Shown: positions 22,601 to 31,140 of the stretch, in pieces
How the letters are laid out: each line of letters begins with the position of its first letter
How positions within the stretch are numbered: position 1 is the first letter of the stretch
Assembly (NCBI RefSeq): GCF_030247185.1
Contig: NC_080572.1
Coordinates: 228,275,435 to 228,339,434 of the forward strand
From: Malaya genurostris
Taxonomy: Eukaryota > Arthropoda > Insecta > Diptera > Culicidae
Reading direction: 5' to 3'
Length of the DNA: 64,000 nt
Position numbers and translations under genes: made by a program
Notes under the pieces: model-generated
The model's database searches: none
What the model saw: the letters and a program-made list of their open reading frames with translations, nothing else
Told to the model about the DNA's origin: nothing

Positions 22601-23319
22601 TTGATTGTCTTCGATGGTTTTGAGCCGCTGGTGATTGATATTACGATCGGTAGATGGTCGCTACCGTGGGGATCAGGAATTACCTCCCACGTGCAATCCA
22701 ACCGTAGCGATGTCGAGCAAAGGGATAAATCCAGCGCACTTGGTCTTGCTGGTGGTGCAGGAATCCGTGTCATTTCTCCCGTATTCAAGATTGTCATATT
22801 GAAGTTGTCGCAAATATCATGGATCATAGCTGATCTGTTATCGTCGTGAAGACAACCCCATCCCGTACCGTGTGAGTTAAAGTCTCCTAAAACCAACGTC
22901 GGTGCGGGAAGGAGCTCTATGATATTACTGAGCCGCCGATGCCCAACCAAGGCTCTAGGGGGAATGTAGATGGAAGCAATACAAAGGTCCTTACCTTTGA
23001 TTGTAACATGACATGCGACAACTTCAATACCTGGTATCGAGGGGAGGTTAATTCGATAAAAAGAATAGCACTTTTTGATCCCTAAAAGTACTCCTCCATA
23101 GGGATCATCTCGATCCAGGCGAATAATGTTAAAATCGTGGAAGTTTAAGGATATTTCAGAAGTTAGCCAAGTTTCGCACAATGCAAATGCGTCACATTTC
23201 AGATTATTTACTAGAAATTTAAAAGAATCTATTTTTGGGATGATACTTCTGCAATTCCACTGTAAAACAGTGATTAGATCCGTGACCTCGGTGGATGATT
23301 TAGCCATCGAAGGATACAA
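19627..23319 (-). CDS. I-clade ORF2: endonuclease, reverse transcriptase, RNase H
   Basis: A 1230-residue open frame encodes the enzyme that nicks target DNA and copies element RNA at the nick. The N-terminal AP-type endonuclease (about 14-230) shows LQWNCRSI, the Glu of ETWLT, GDFNSH and SDHLPI. The reverse transcriptase (about 440-760) has FLDIKGAFDSV near 571, GLPQGSCLSPLLYNFYVND near 628, and the catalytic box as LADD near 663, with Leu in place of the more usual Tyr or Phe. RNase H (about 945-1070) keeps YTDGS, AELAAI, DSLSS and WVPSHCSIPGNEKADSLAK. A C-terminal CTCGDGYQDIEHVVWSC motif follows. The start at 23319 overlaps ORF1 by 20 bases in another frame; a second Met lies four codons on. 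All catalytic residues appear present, so it may be functional. A truncated copy at 45552-46976 is about 93% identical by my count. Confidence 0.9.
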   Translation of the reverse strand: MYPSMAKSSTEVTDLITVLQWNCRSIIPKIDSFKFLVNNLKCDAFALCETWLTSEISLNFHDFNIIRLDRDDPYGGVLLGIKKCYSFYRINLPSIPGIEVVACHVTIKGKDLCIASIYIPPRALVGHRRLSNIIELLPAPTLVLGDFNSHGTGWGCLHDDNRSAMIHDICDNFNMTILNTGEMTRIPAPPARPSALDLSLCSTSLRLDCTWEVIPDPHGSDHLPIVISITSGSKPSKTINVSYDLTRNIDWNNYATVISEKLERTQQLPPEEEYTFLAGLILDTATQAQTKRVPGAKTNIRPPNPWWDKECTNLNAERASAYKVFRKNGTPDNYRNYAALDVKTKNLIRAKKRGYWRRFVDGLTKETSMSTLWNTARRMRNHNTTNESEEYSNRWIFDFAKKVCPDSVPEQKITRAATPNTNETPFSMVELSLALLSCNNKAPGLDRIKFNLLKNLPDPAKRRLLSLFNKFLEDNIVPHDWRQVKVISIQKPGKPASDHNSYRPIAMLSCIRKLFEKMILFRLDNWVETNGLLSDTQFGFRRGKGTNDCLALLSTEIQMAFARKEQMASVFLDIKGAFDSVSINILSEKLHQHGLSPILNNFLYNLLSEKYMYFAHGDLSTIRFSYMGLPQGSCLSPLLYNFYVNDIDKCINTSCTLRQLADDSVVSIIGPKAGDLQGPLQDTLANLSTWALQMGIEFSTEKTELVVFSRKREPAQLQLQLGGENIAQVFTFKYLGVWFDSKGTWGCHIRYLKQKCQQRINFLRTITGTWWGAHPGDLIRLYQTTILSVMEYGCFCFRSAANTHFIKLERIQYRCLRIALGCMQSTHTMSLEVLAGVLPLKNRFWDLSYRLLIRCDILNPLVIENFERLVELNSQTRFMSLYFDYMAQNINPSSFASNRAHFLDTSDSTVFFDTSMREEIRGIPEHVRPRVAPNIFYNKFRTVNCEKVFYTDGSNIDRSTGFGIFNQNITASYKLSDPASVYVAELAAIQYTLEIIETLPKDHYFIVTDSLSSIEALHAVKPGKYPPYFLGKIREHLRTLSERSYLISLVWVPSHCSIPGNEKADSLAKVGALQGDIYERPICFNEFFSISRQKTLESWQTSWTNDELGRWLHSIIPKVSTKPWFKGMNMSRDFIRVMSRLMSNHYTFNVHLRRIGIVENGLCTCGDGYQDIEHVVWSCVEYRDARSELLESLRARGRPTEVPVRDVLASRDSSYMLLIYQFLKHINIQV

Positions 23320-24646
23320 TCGCTGAGATAAGGGGCCAATTTGCAGTCAACTGCTTCAAATATGTTTTTACTGTTGGCATGAAAGCAATTAAAATGCTTC
23401 TAAGAGGGTCTGAAATATTGAAAGTTGTAAAAATCCAGTCCACAACATCAGAGAACTTGATAAGTCCAGCACCTAGTTGGTTCTCTGGTAGATTTTCAGG
23501 GACGCTTGGGGATTTTATAGTCCCGGGAAGTCGTGGGAATTCCATCTCGGAATTGAGTTTTCCGAGACCAGGAGCTTTTTGCTTCGGTGTTGTGTCCCGA
23601 TTCCCGTTAGCTGTAACTTTTCGAAGCCCTTCGGAAGACACCTTCGAACCCTTACTAGGTAGCTTATGAGAGGATTTATTTATTCTTTTCCTACAGCTAT
23701 GAGGGACCGCCGATGATGGACCTTCCAAAGGGTCGTCAGAATCGCTCTCGTCAGTTGACAAGCAGGCATATGGGTTCGTTGTCAGTTTAGGAGGGGTGGC
23801 ACTCTTAAGCATCTCGGCAAAGGAACGCTTGGAGTGTTCCTTCAGGGAACGCTTCATCCGATCTCCTCGCAGCTTATACGCAGGACATGCCATTAGGTCA
23901 TGCGGACCCTCCTTGCAGTAGAGACACTTTTCAGCATTCTTACCGCAAGAGCCATCCGCATGAGCCTCCCCACAGTTAGCACACCGGGGCTTATTGCAGC
24001 AATGAGAAGCTGTATGCCCCAATTGTTTGCAATTAGTACAGTTCATTACTCGGGGTACGAATAGGCGAACAGGCAAACGAACCCGGTCCAAGAGGATGTA
24101 GTTGGGCAAAGCAGAACCGGCGAAGGTCACTCGATAAGAGTCTGATTGGGGATAGGACTTTGTTCCATCCCCGGCGATCGATACTGAATGCAATCGCTTG
24201 CAATCCAGTATCTTGACATTCTTAAGTGAGGGGTCTTTAAAACAACCCGCCCCGTACTTAAGAACGTCCTCGCAAGTCAAACTCGAATCGGTGACCACAC
24301 CGTCGATTTCTACTTCGCGAGCTGGCACGTAGATGCGGTACTCCCGCGTAAAATGATCATTTTGAACGAGCTCATTAGCCTGCTTTGAGCTGGTGAGCAG
24401 AACCCTGAGCTTATCTGGGCGTATTTTATCAATACTTTTTATAGTATTGTATCGCGAGGACAGATCCCGCGATATTTTCAAAACATTCAATTTTTTTTCT
24501 TTAGCCTTGGTCCGGAAATAAACCGAGTAAGGCCCGGCCGAGAGTGCAAGCCCATCGGGATAACTCTTTATGCGAGACTTACTGCTGCCAACAGAAGTCT
24601 CCATCTGATCATCGAGAACGGAGGGGTCGGGATTCGAATTTGACAT
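23300..24646 (-). CDS. I-clade ORF1: zinc-knuckle nucleic-acid-binding protein
   Basis: A 448-residue open frame, first of two in the I element. Three zinc knuckles stand in a row at about residues 200-253: CTNCKQLGHTASHC, CANCGEAHADGSC and CLYCKEGPHDLMAC. A basic segment, RGDRMKRSLKEHSKRSF, follows. The preceding region contains an RNA-binding-type fold typical of insect LINE ORF1 proteins. The Ser/Lys/Pro-rich C-terminal part is variable in such proteins. In this family ORF1 coats element RNA and helps bring it to the nucleus; that role comes from the family, not from the sequence. The Met at 24646 follows the leader. The C-terminus overlaps the ORF2 start by 20 bases, so ORF2 is probably made by re-initiation. 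No internal stops. Confidence 0.88.
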   Translation of the reverse strand: MSNSNPDPSVLDDQMETSVGSSKSRIKSYPDGLALSAGPYSVYFRTKAKEKKLNVLKISRDLSSRYNTIKSIDKIRPDKLRVLLTSSKQANELVQNDHFTREYRIYVPAREVEIDGVVTDSSLTCEDVLKYGAGCFKDPSLKNVKILDCKRLHSVSIAGDGTKSYPQSDSYRVTFAGSALPNYILLDRVRLPVRLFVPRVMNCTNCKQLGHTASHCCNKPRCANCGEAHADGSCGKNAEKCLYCKEGPHDLMACPAYKLRGDRMKRSLKEHSKRSFAEMLKSATPPKLTTNPYACLSTDESDSDDPLEGPSSAVPHSCRKRINKSSHKLPSKGSKVSSEGLRKVTANGNRDTTPKQKAPGLGKLNSEMEFPRLPGTIKSPSVPENLPENQLGAGLIKFSDVVDWIFTTFNISDPLRSILIAFMPTVKTYLKQLTANWPLISAIVSFDG

Positions 24647-24825
24647 GTCGCGGAGCTACCTCCGCGCAGAAATAAATGATTCGGAGGGGGGGGGGAATGA
24701 ACGGTCGAATGAAGAAGAAAAAAAAAATATACAAAATAATAGTACTTAACTTTTAATCCAACGGGGGCCACCAAGGCCAAGCCCTCGTCGATCGGCGTAT
24801 CGCCGCTTCGAGGGTGTGCAAAAAA

Positions 24826-25056
24826 CCTCCGAGAGGAAAAAGCACACTCACTTATAATCCGCACAGTATAATCACAATGGCCACTGAAATCTGGCCTTGA
24901 TCGATCAAACAATCACCGGCTAACGGTACTGTTTCGATCGTCCGCTCACAACAATGCACTGCTTCAGTGTATAATGTACAAAAATCCTCTCACAGAAAAA
25001 AGCACTATTGTCTATTACACAATAGCGATATAATCTAGTTTTGATCGTCCGGTCAC
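24826..25056 (-). repeat. Two partial subrepeats in the I-element leader
   Basis: CCTCCGAGAGGAAAAAGCAC (24826-24845) and CCTCTCACAGAAAAAAGCAC (24986-25005) each lead to TATAATC and CGATCGTCCGCTCAC / TGATCGTCCGGTCAC blocks. The first unit is about 50 bases longer. In other LINEs, repeated 5' units act as promoter monomers; whether they do here is inference. Confidence 0.5.
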
Positions 25057-25145
25057 GTTATCACACACGGCACTGGTTTTTTTCGCAGTAAACACAAAGC
25101 ACGTCCGTTCGCTCGGAAGGTTGAAACGGCAATGATCATTACATT

Positions 25146-26163
25146 GATTAATTGATGCGTTTGAAGTGCGAAATCGTAAAAAACGGCCTCATAAGATGAA
25201 CCAAAAAATCACCGTTAACCAAGACAATGCATCGTGACATAAGTCACGATGAATGAAAATATTAAACGAATTGGGCTGCAATCTGTTTCCTCACCCACCT
25301 TATTCACAATAACCTAGGGGGCTGCTTGTCCTTTACTGATCAGAAAAAGACAGGCAAGTGAAAAATATTTGGCTCGAACGAGACAGTCATCACTACAATT
25401 GAAGTCAACATTCAGGTCACTGACAAATAATTCAATAAGGATGGAATCTATTCGATACATAATCTTGCTTTGTATGAGTAATTTTATTAAATGCGAACGC
25501 ACTCATTGAAACCCAGAAATCTTATGAAAACCGTGTACAGACGAAATTGTCTTATTTGCTAAAGGAACCCATGACAATGATTTTCGTTCCTAACTGAAGT
25601 TCCAATCACCAATTATCTGAAATATGCGTAGAAATATTTTCAAGCAGTTTGTGTGATGTTTGTGATATTGAAAATCAATTCAAAATGATTGAGAGTCGAG
25701 TCTGCCGGAAAAATTCCGATAAAGCACTTCTATCATTTACTATTAGATTCGTCAAAGCTACCAAAAGTTGTTACTTTCTACTACATTCTTCTTTTGCCGG
25801 TTCGGATAGTAAAGGGTGAAAGACCTTTATCAGTACTTTCCGGTATATCGTAGTGGTTCACATTGATGAGATGCTTAAGCTCGGCTGGAAGGGGAAAGTT
25901 AAGTTACTAAAAGATTTCTGCTTACTTAAATGATCCTTGTCAAGTCTCTTCTTAATAAATATATCGTTAAAAAAATTCACATGCTTGCTCTACCTTGAGA
26001 ACTAGCATTCTATAATTTGGATTTTACTTATTATTCCGAATTACAATAATAATACTAATGTTACCGTTGATTTTCGCTCGAAATTTCAGGTGGGTAATTA
26101 CCCACCTTTGGAATTTTCGGGTGGTTAGTACTACTCACCGTACCCACCTCTTTCACCGGCCCT
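25146..26163. other. Right arm of the nest: mariner tail and hAT-type right end
   Basis: 25146-25510 holds the mariner continuation described above. 25511-26080 is AT-rich sequence without a recognisable frame. 26085-26164 carries the GGTGGGTAATTACCCACC palindrome and the terminus of the outer hAT-type element. Confidence 0.5.
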
Positions 26164-26335
26164 GCCCGTCTTTTTGATCTAGTTTGACTTATATTTCTAA
26201 GAGTGTCTCAAAAAGCGCAAGTGACAACGAGTTCTAACAATTGTATGACTTGAATCTGATAGTAAAATTACTGCAGTTCAACTTTTTTTTCTGCATTTTG
26301 TCACAGAAAATAGGAAAAATGGCCGGTGATAGGAA

Positions 26336-26601
26336 ATACACAGAAAAAAATTGTGAAATTCGTAGAAAACGCAAATTCAGATAGATTGGACACAAGTTAA
26401 AAGAACGTAATTTCATTGTGTGTGAAATAAATTCCGATTCTCAACTGAGCGTGAAGTTTTGCATGATTCAGTTGTTAAAAATTTGACAGGAATGTATCAA
26501 ACATGTGTGAAATCATCTGTAAAAATGAGTCATTTTTGACACTCGAATATGTCGGACGGTCTCAGAATGCAATGAAGCGCGACATTTTTTTAGGTGTGTA
26601 G
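26336..26601 (-). mobile_element. MITE of the ACACAGAAAAAAATT family
   Basis: The left end is TACACAGAAAAAAATTGTGA. The right end mirrors it as GACATTTTTTTAGGTGTGTA. The interior block GTCATTTTTGACACTCGAAT then ATGTCGGACGGTCTCAGAAT matches, in reverse, the MITE at 62902-63174. No coding capacity. Confidence 0.65.
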
Positions 26602-26644
26602 GCAATCATAAAAACTTATTGTTGATTCCTGAGTGAGATATAGA

Positions 26645-26834
26645 TAGTCTAAAGGGATATTCTGAACGAGGTGGTCCACAATATCCCCCTAAATTGATAC
26701 ATGCAAAATCTTTATTTTGTTGCAGTTTATTATCGTGAGTGTTCGTTCAGATCTCGACCTCATTCAGAATGAATTGTGTGTGAATTTGGAGTGAGTTTGT
26801 AAGTACAACTCTCTCAAACTCACTTCAAATTCAC
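26645..26834. repeat. Two adjacent hairpin-forming repeats
   Basis: 26652-26770 has mirror ends ATTCTGAACGAGGT and ACCTCATTCAGAAT. Directly after it, 26780-26798 (GTGAATTTGGAGTGAGTTT) and 26816-26834 pair over 19 bases with one mismatch around a 17-base loop. No coding potential. Confidence 0.6.
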
Positions 26835-26907
26835 TCGAAATATTTCCTAAAAATCGGTGGAATACTTATTTCCAAGGTGCAGTGAATTGATGCACAGGTT
26901 TGTCAAC

Positions 26908-27050
26908 GATATAAGGTTAACAAGAAAATATAAAAGAAGAAAAAATATGAAAACTATAGAGCAATAATACTCAGGGATGACCGAGGATGTGAAGTTAAAG
27001 AGCGGAGTACTAAGACGTGACAAGAACAATGAAAGTAAGCAGAAGACGCT
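26908..27050 (+). repeat. Dispersed repeat, copy 1 (other copy 63711-63852)
   Basis: ATATGAAAACTATAGAGCAA, GAGGATGTGAAG and AAGACGTGACAAG-type blocks match 63711-63852 in the same orientation over about 140 bp. The class is unknown. Confidence 0.55.
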
Positions 27051-27252
27051 TCGAAACTAAACCTTTCCTCGATGGAAAAATAAACACCTGTTTTAGTGCT
27101 AGAACACTCTTGTTTTTTTTTATAAAGCTTGTTTCAGATAGAATTGGAACAAAGACAATTGCTGTATTTCAGTTATTTATTATTGAATTCAAGATCTTTT
27201 TTATACAAATATAGCGTTTTCTTCATACTTTTAAGAAAAAAAACGGATAAAA

Positions 27253-27820
27253 TTATTCGTCACGGTTTCGAAGGAATTCTCGAGTTTTTCCTGTAATACG
27301 GCTCATTAGACGGCGCACACCTTCTTCGTCCATCGTTTTAGCTATTTTATTCCACCAGGTCGTCATCTGATTGATGTCTTTGAAAACCTTTCCTTTTGCC
27401 TTGAGTCTCCTCTTCGTGATTTCCCAGTATTTCTCAATAGGGTGGAACAGTTGGGTGAGTTAAGGTTTTTCGGAACAAACTGGACCCTGCTTGCTGGGTC
27501 GATACGACTTGATTCTATCCCGTAGTCGAATTCTCCTCACGGTACTATGGGCAGCATCGAATTTTCTGGCCAAATCACGGTCCGACAGATTAGGATTCCT
27601 CTTAATCATCTTCAAAATCTTACCACGCAGTTTCTGGTCGACAGTTCCACTCCGACGATTGGCTTCCGAATCGTCGTCAATGTTTCCTTATATCGTTTGA
27701 TAACGCGCCATACGGTATTTCTAGACAATTTTAGCTGTTTAGCTAGCCTAGATGCAGACCAATGGGCAATGGATTTTCCAAATAACTGTGCACAATTTTT
27801 TCCCTTCTTTCGGCTTCCAT
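27253..27820 (-). pseudogene. ITmD37E transposase relic with catalytic core deleted
   Basis: The minus strand opens MEAERREKIVHSYLENP, then with frame breaks shows the paired helix-turn-helix region: MIKRNPNLSDRDLARKFDAA, HSTVRRIRLRD and IKSYRPSKQGP. The sequence then jumps to HPIEKYWEITKRRLKAKGKV and ends at GKTREFLRNRDE with a stop at 27253-27255. HPIE contains the third catalytic residue (Glu). The segment carrying both catalytic Asp is missing. This is complementary to the copy at 5413-6197, which lost the N-terminus instead. It is inactive. I could not place its terminal repeats. Confidence 0.75.
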
Positions 27821-28030
27821 GTTGATTGTTTACAAAGTACAGTCGATTTGCGGAATGTCAAAAATCATACGTGAAGCTGACAAAATTCCCGACACGTGGG
27901 CGCCAAGAACTTCCAAATCCGTCCACCAGGAGCGCCACAATATGAGCAAAAGTTCCAATTCAAAATAAGCTACTTTACTTTACTCTTTGGGGTGAATTTC
28001 TACCCCAGAATTGAAATCTGTTTAAAATTA

Positions 28031-28460
28031 CTACACGGCTCGAAAAAATCTTGTGATTTTACATCTTATAAGATGCACATAAATGGTGCGTCGTATTTCA
28101 TACAAATTTATATTCAAGAATATGGAAAATTTTGTGATTTGAAAATTACATGTTTTGAATTCGGATGAAATAAAAAACAAAAAATCTATAGCAGCAGCGC
28201 GACTTGAACCGAGAAACATCAGATCACAAGCACATCGGTTACTCGACTGGACCGCAGAGCTCATATCTGTTCAGTGAATAATTGATAAATATAAATCCAT
28301 ACAGCAGCACTTGGTAGCTGAGTGGAAATTACACTCGGACCATGTAAAATTCTGTGCGAATGGAATATTGCTTCATTTTAAAAATTTAGTAGTTGTGAAT
28401 TATATCGTTGGTAGAATTCTGTTACCTGCAAAATTCATTATTTTTTTCTGTGTAAAGTTT
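28031..28460 (-). mobile_element. MITE/SINE-like repeat with tRNA-like segment
   Basis: Ends resemble the ACACAGAAAAAAATT family (ACACGGCTCGAAAAAATCTT left; ATTTTTTTCTGTGTA right). It shares blocks with 53195-53601: TTGTGATTTTACAT, GCGTCG, a tRNA-like segment in the same place, and flanking words after it. The tRNA-like segment at about 28194-28262 (minus strand) has box A-like GGTCCAGTCGAGTAACC and box B GGTTCAAGTC. The two loci are clearly the same composite repeat. Confidence 0.55.
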
Positions 28461-29162
28461 AATGTATTTACAAGTATGCGGTACACCTTCATTTCAAACA
28501 CTATCGCAAAAAGCCTTTTTTCGAGTTTGGTAAATTTTTCTACGAAATATAAATTTGTTTTTAAAACAAAAACGTCCTAAAAACGTAATTTTCTTATCAC
28601 CTTAATTTAGCTATAACTCCAACATTTCACATCCGATTTTGAAAATTGTTGTGACATTGTAATTGTTTCGATTTTTTTATGAATGGTAAATTTTTATTTT
28701 ACCAGGTAAAAAGTGTATTTATTTCGATATATTTGTAAGCAACAAGTATAAGTATTTATTAACACCATATGTAAGTTGAGCTATTGTATATTACTTATGC
28801 AAAAGATAGTAAGGTGGGCTGCAGTGGATGAGAAATCATGTTTTGCAAGCTATTAAACATTGGTGTTGAATGGTTTAAGAATCATATCATATTCTAGTAC
28901 AACGTAGGTGTTTTGTCTCCTATATTCGTGAAGCCAGAAATATCGACATTTACATGATAGACATGGCTATTGTTTCGATGTTTTGCTCGCCAAAAAATTT
29001 ATAATCAAATTTTCGTATTTTTCGCTTTCAACAAAACACTAATGTAAGCGCTCTCGTTGGGTACATTCCAATCTCAGGCTAACTTTAAAAGGTCATAGCC
29101 CAGCCGGTTAAAGAGAAACTAGTTATTTAAATAAGACATCAGTGTAAATGAAAGACTAAACA
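28461..29162. other. AT-rich spacer
   Basis: No gene or repeat is recognised apart from simple A/T runs. Confidence 0.4.
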
Positions 29163-30235
29163 TCTGACTGAATTATTGTAATGGTTAATTATTATTACAG
29201 TCTTGTCACCGAACCAATCAGCAATGAACGTTCCAGTATCACATCAGTCGTTGGATACTATCAATGTTGACCAAAATTCAGTAAAAATCGCTATCGCCAA
29301 AATGAAGTCTTCGAGCTCTTCCGGACCCGATGGTATTCCTGTAATCTTTGTAAAAAAAATGCTCCATCGGTTTAATTTCACCTCTCTGCCGACTGTTTCG
29401 TTTACCGCTAACATCTGGGATCTTCCCTGATTCTTGGAAGTTTTCATACATGTTTCCAGTTCGTAAAAAAGGAGCCAAAAAGACATCGACAACTACCGTG
29501 GAATTACCTCACTCAGTGCTATTTCGAAATTGTGGCACTTGAATCTATTTTCAACCATTGTAAGTGGTTAATTGCAGAAACATAACATGGATTTATGCCG
29601 AAAGAGTGTACGACTACCAACCTTTGGACTGTCACGACGTTTGTGACGGATGCTATATTCTGCGGTGTACAAACTGACGTTATCTACACGGACATTTCCG
29701 CTGACTTTGACAAAATTAACCACGTCATTACTGTTGCCAAGTTGGACAGATTGGGCTTTGGTTCTAACATGCTGCGTTGGTTTTCTTCATACCATAAAAA
29801 TCGCCGATTAGCAATCAAGCTCAATGACTCTGTATCCAAAGAGTTCATCGCTTCCACAGGGCAACCATCTCGGACCCCTGATTTTCCTGCTGTATTTTAA
29901 CGATGTGAATCTTTCGTTGAAATGTCCACGCTTATCTTTCGCTGATGATCTCAAGCTATTCCAAATAGTTCGGAGTAACGAGGATGCAGTTTTCCTCCAA
30001 CACTAACTTGAAATTTGTTCAAAGTGGTGTGAGCTAAATCGAATGGTTTTGAAAATGCTCAGTCATCACTTTTACACCCAAAAAAGTTCCTCTTAGCCGT
30101 ACTAATTATGGTTACAACGGTGCTATTATTGGTCTACAACGAACTTTCAATCGAGTATCTGCTGGATTCGATTTTCACATTACGCGTAGCAGAATTCAAA
30201 CGAATTTTTTAGGCATACTTAAAAAATGGAATAAT
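29163..30235 (+). pseudogene. Jockey-clade reverse transcriptase relic
   Basis: The RT domain is recognisable across frame changes: KMKSSSSSGPDGIPVIFVKK, GIFPDSWKFSYMFPVRKKGA, DIDNYRGITSLSAISKLWHL, then DVIYTDISADFDKINHVI (first catalytic Asp), LPQGNHLGPLIFLLYFNDVN, and the FADD box in RLSFADDLKLFQIV. Downstream the copy decays and is interrupted by the SINE at 30239-30394. Stops and frameshifts make it a dead copy. No endonuclease domain is seen upstream, so it is 5'-truncated. Confidence 0.75.
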
Positions 30236-30238
30236 TTT

Positions 30239-30394
30239 GGAGATGGGTGTAGCGTGATGGGTAAGTCGATGCCTTTCACGCAGCCCGCCTGGGTTCGATA
30301 ATCAACCCCCCGCACCAAGGGCCAGAAAGTTTTTCTGGTCCGAAGAGGTGAATGACCTTAAGGTTAAAACCTCTATAATCGAAACAAAAAAAAA
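30239..30394 (+). mobile_element. tRNA-derived SINE with A-rich tail
   Basis: The 156-bp unit is flanked by an 11-bp duplication GGAATAATTTT (30229-30238 plus one base, and 30395-30405). The head has box A (TAGCGTGATGGGTAAG) and box B (CTGGGTTCGATAATC). The body CAGAAAGTTTTTCTGGTCCG and ACCTTAAGGTTAAAACCTC is followed by GAAAC and an A run. Family resemblance to known mosquito tRNA SINEs is from memory. It lies inside or at the edge of the jockey relic, so it is younger than that copy. Confidence 0.8.
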
Positions 30395-30434
30395 GGAATA
30401 ATTTTTAATCATTGGGACTACACATTGTACGTTG

Positions 30435-31140
30435 ATCACATGTTTATTTTTGTTTATTTTTTGGGAGCAGGGAAAAGCCCGATGGAGATGAAATTTGGCA
30501 ATCTCTCTCTCCAGCAGGCATAAAACCTCCTCATCTTTCGTATCAACAGATTACAATGATCCAACAGATACAATAAGGCTTAACACTAACAATAAAAACT
30601 AATACTTAAAACTAAACCTATAACCCTATATCTAGTTGATGACACCAAGCACTACAGGGCAGCAATAGTGTTCTTGCTTCAACTGGCGGAGAAAAAGGGA
30701 TAGGTAAATGGATGATGAAGGTAGGTGGAAAGTAAGCGTGGTCGAACAACGGGGTTAGAATCGGCATGTAGATCTAATTAGTGATCGAAAAGATGGTGGA
30801 AGACAAAGAGAAAGACGGGGTTAGAATTGGCAAGTAGATCTAATTAGTGATCGAAAAGATGGTGGAAGACGGAGGAAAGAAGGAAATGCGATCGGGTTAG
30901 TATTTGCAAGTGAATCTGATTAGTTTCCTATAGAAATAAAGAAGACGAAGAAAATGAGAAGCGAAGCGAAAGGGTTAGTATCATCGAGCGAATCTGATTA
31001 GTTTCCAACGGTGATGGGAGAAATTTTGGTATTTTTGTTCAACCATCACTAGGTTGAACAAAAATACAAACGGTTATAGACAATAAAATAAATAAAAATG
31101 TAAATAAATAAATAAAGTAACCAAATAACGGAGGATTGAA
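30435..31140 (-). mobile_element. Jockey-family 3' end with tandem subrepeats, 5'-truncated
   Basis: On the minus strand it ends in a TAAACA/A-rich tail (plus strand TGTTTATTTTTGTTTATTTT). The block CTCTCTCTCCAGCAGGCATA then AAACCTCCTCATCTTT is shared with 55655-55984 and, on the other strand, with the tail of the copy at 55385-56890. Upstream are four diverged tandem units of about 70 bp, each with GGGGTTAGAAT-type, AGATCTAATTAGTGATCG and AAGATGGTGGAAGAC words (30748-31020). No RT is present. Similar words occur in the I-element 3' UTR. Confidence 0.65.
31029..31067. repeat. Perfect 16-bp hairpin
   Basis: GTATTTTTGTTCAACC and its exact mirror GGTTGAACAAAAATAC are separated by seven bases (ATCACTA). 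It lies at the 5' edge of the jockey 3'-end copy. Confidence 0.8.

Larger units (their letters stand above)
18966..25132 (-). mobile_element. Full-length I-clade non-LTR retrotransposon
   Basis: It is about 6.17 kb on the minus strand, flanked by a perfect 13-bp duplication TGATCATTACATT (18953-18965 and 25133-25145). From 5' to 3' it has a leader of about 490 bp with partly repeated subunits, ORF1 (23300-24646), ORF2 (19627-23319), and a 3' UTR of about 650 bp ending in TTGAATA followed by an A run. Both ORFs are uninterrupted and the duplication is exact, so the insertion is young. I-clade assignment rests on the CCHC-bearing ORF1 plus an ORF2 with AP-type endonuclease, RT and RNase H. Shared 3' ends occur at 32525-32728 and 45543-47603. 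Confidence 0.85.
18640..25510 (+). pseudogene. DD34D mariner transposase pseudogene split by an I element
   Basis: The left part (18640-18965) reads KKIFSKWMPHSLTKRLYEAM, then DESWIHYFYPESYQYS (first catalytic Asp), a stop, SHPKTYQVVEQSW, and IDYLELEST. The right part (from 25133) resumes DHYID, stop, LMRLKCEIVKNG, then after a frame change QDNAS (second-Asp region), and later LFPHPPYSQ and EKYLARTRQSS. The spacing and words fit a mariner of the mellifera/irritans type. The third Asp block (SPDLAPSD in relatives) is degraded. Stops and frameshifts are frequent. The break coincides exactly with the 13-bp duplication flanking the I element, so the retrotransposon landed in an already present mariner. 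Confidence 0.7.
15122..26164. mobile_element. hAT-type MITE enlarged to 11 kb by nested insertions
   Basis: The ends are CAGGGCCGGTGAAA (left) and its mirror TTTCACCGGCCCTG (right). Both are followed inward by GGTGGGTA words. The flanks carry an identical 8-bp duplication, CCCGTCTT (15114-15121 and 26165-26172), typical of hAT insertion. No hAT transposase is seen. Nearly all of the interior consists of other elements: a pogo/Tigger-like MITE (15197-16147), a 1.85-kb repeat (16196-18054) and a mariner pseudogene (18640-25510) split by a full-length I element. The original element may have been only a few hundred bases to about 2 kb. Confidence 0.75.
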
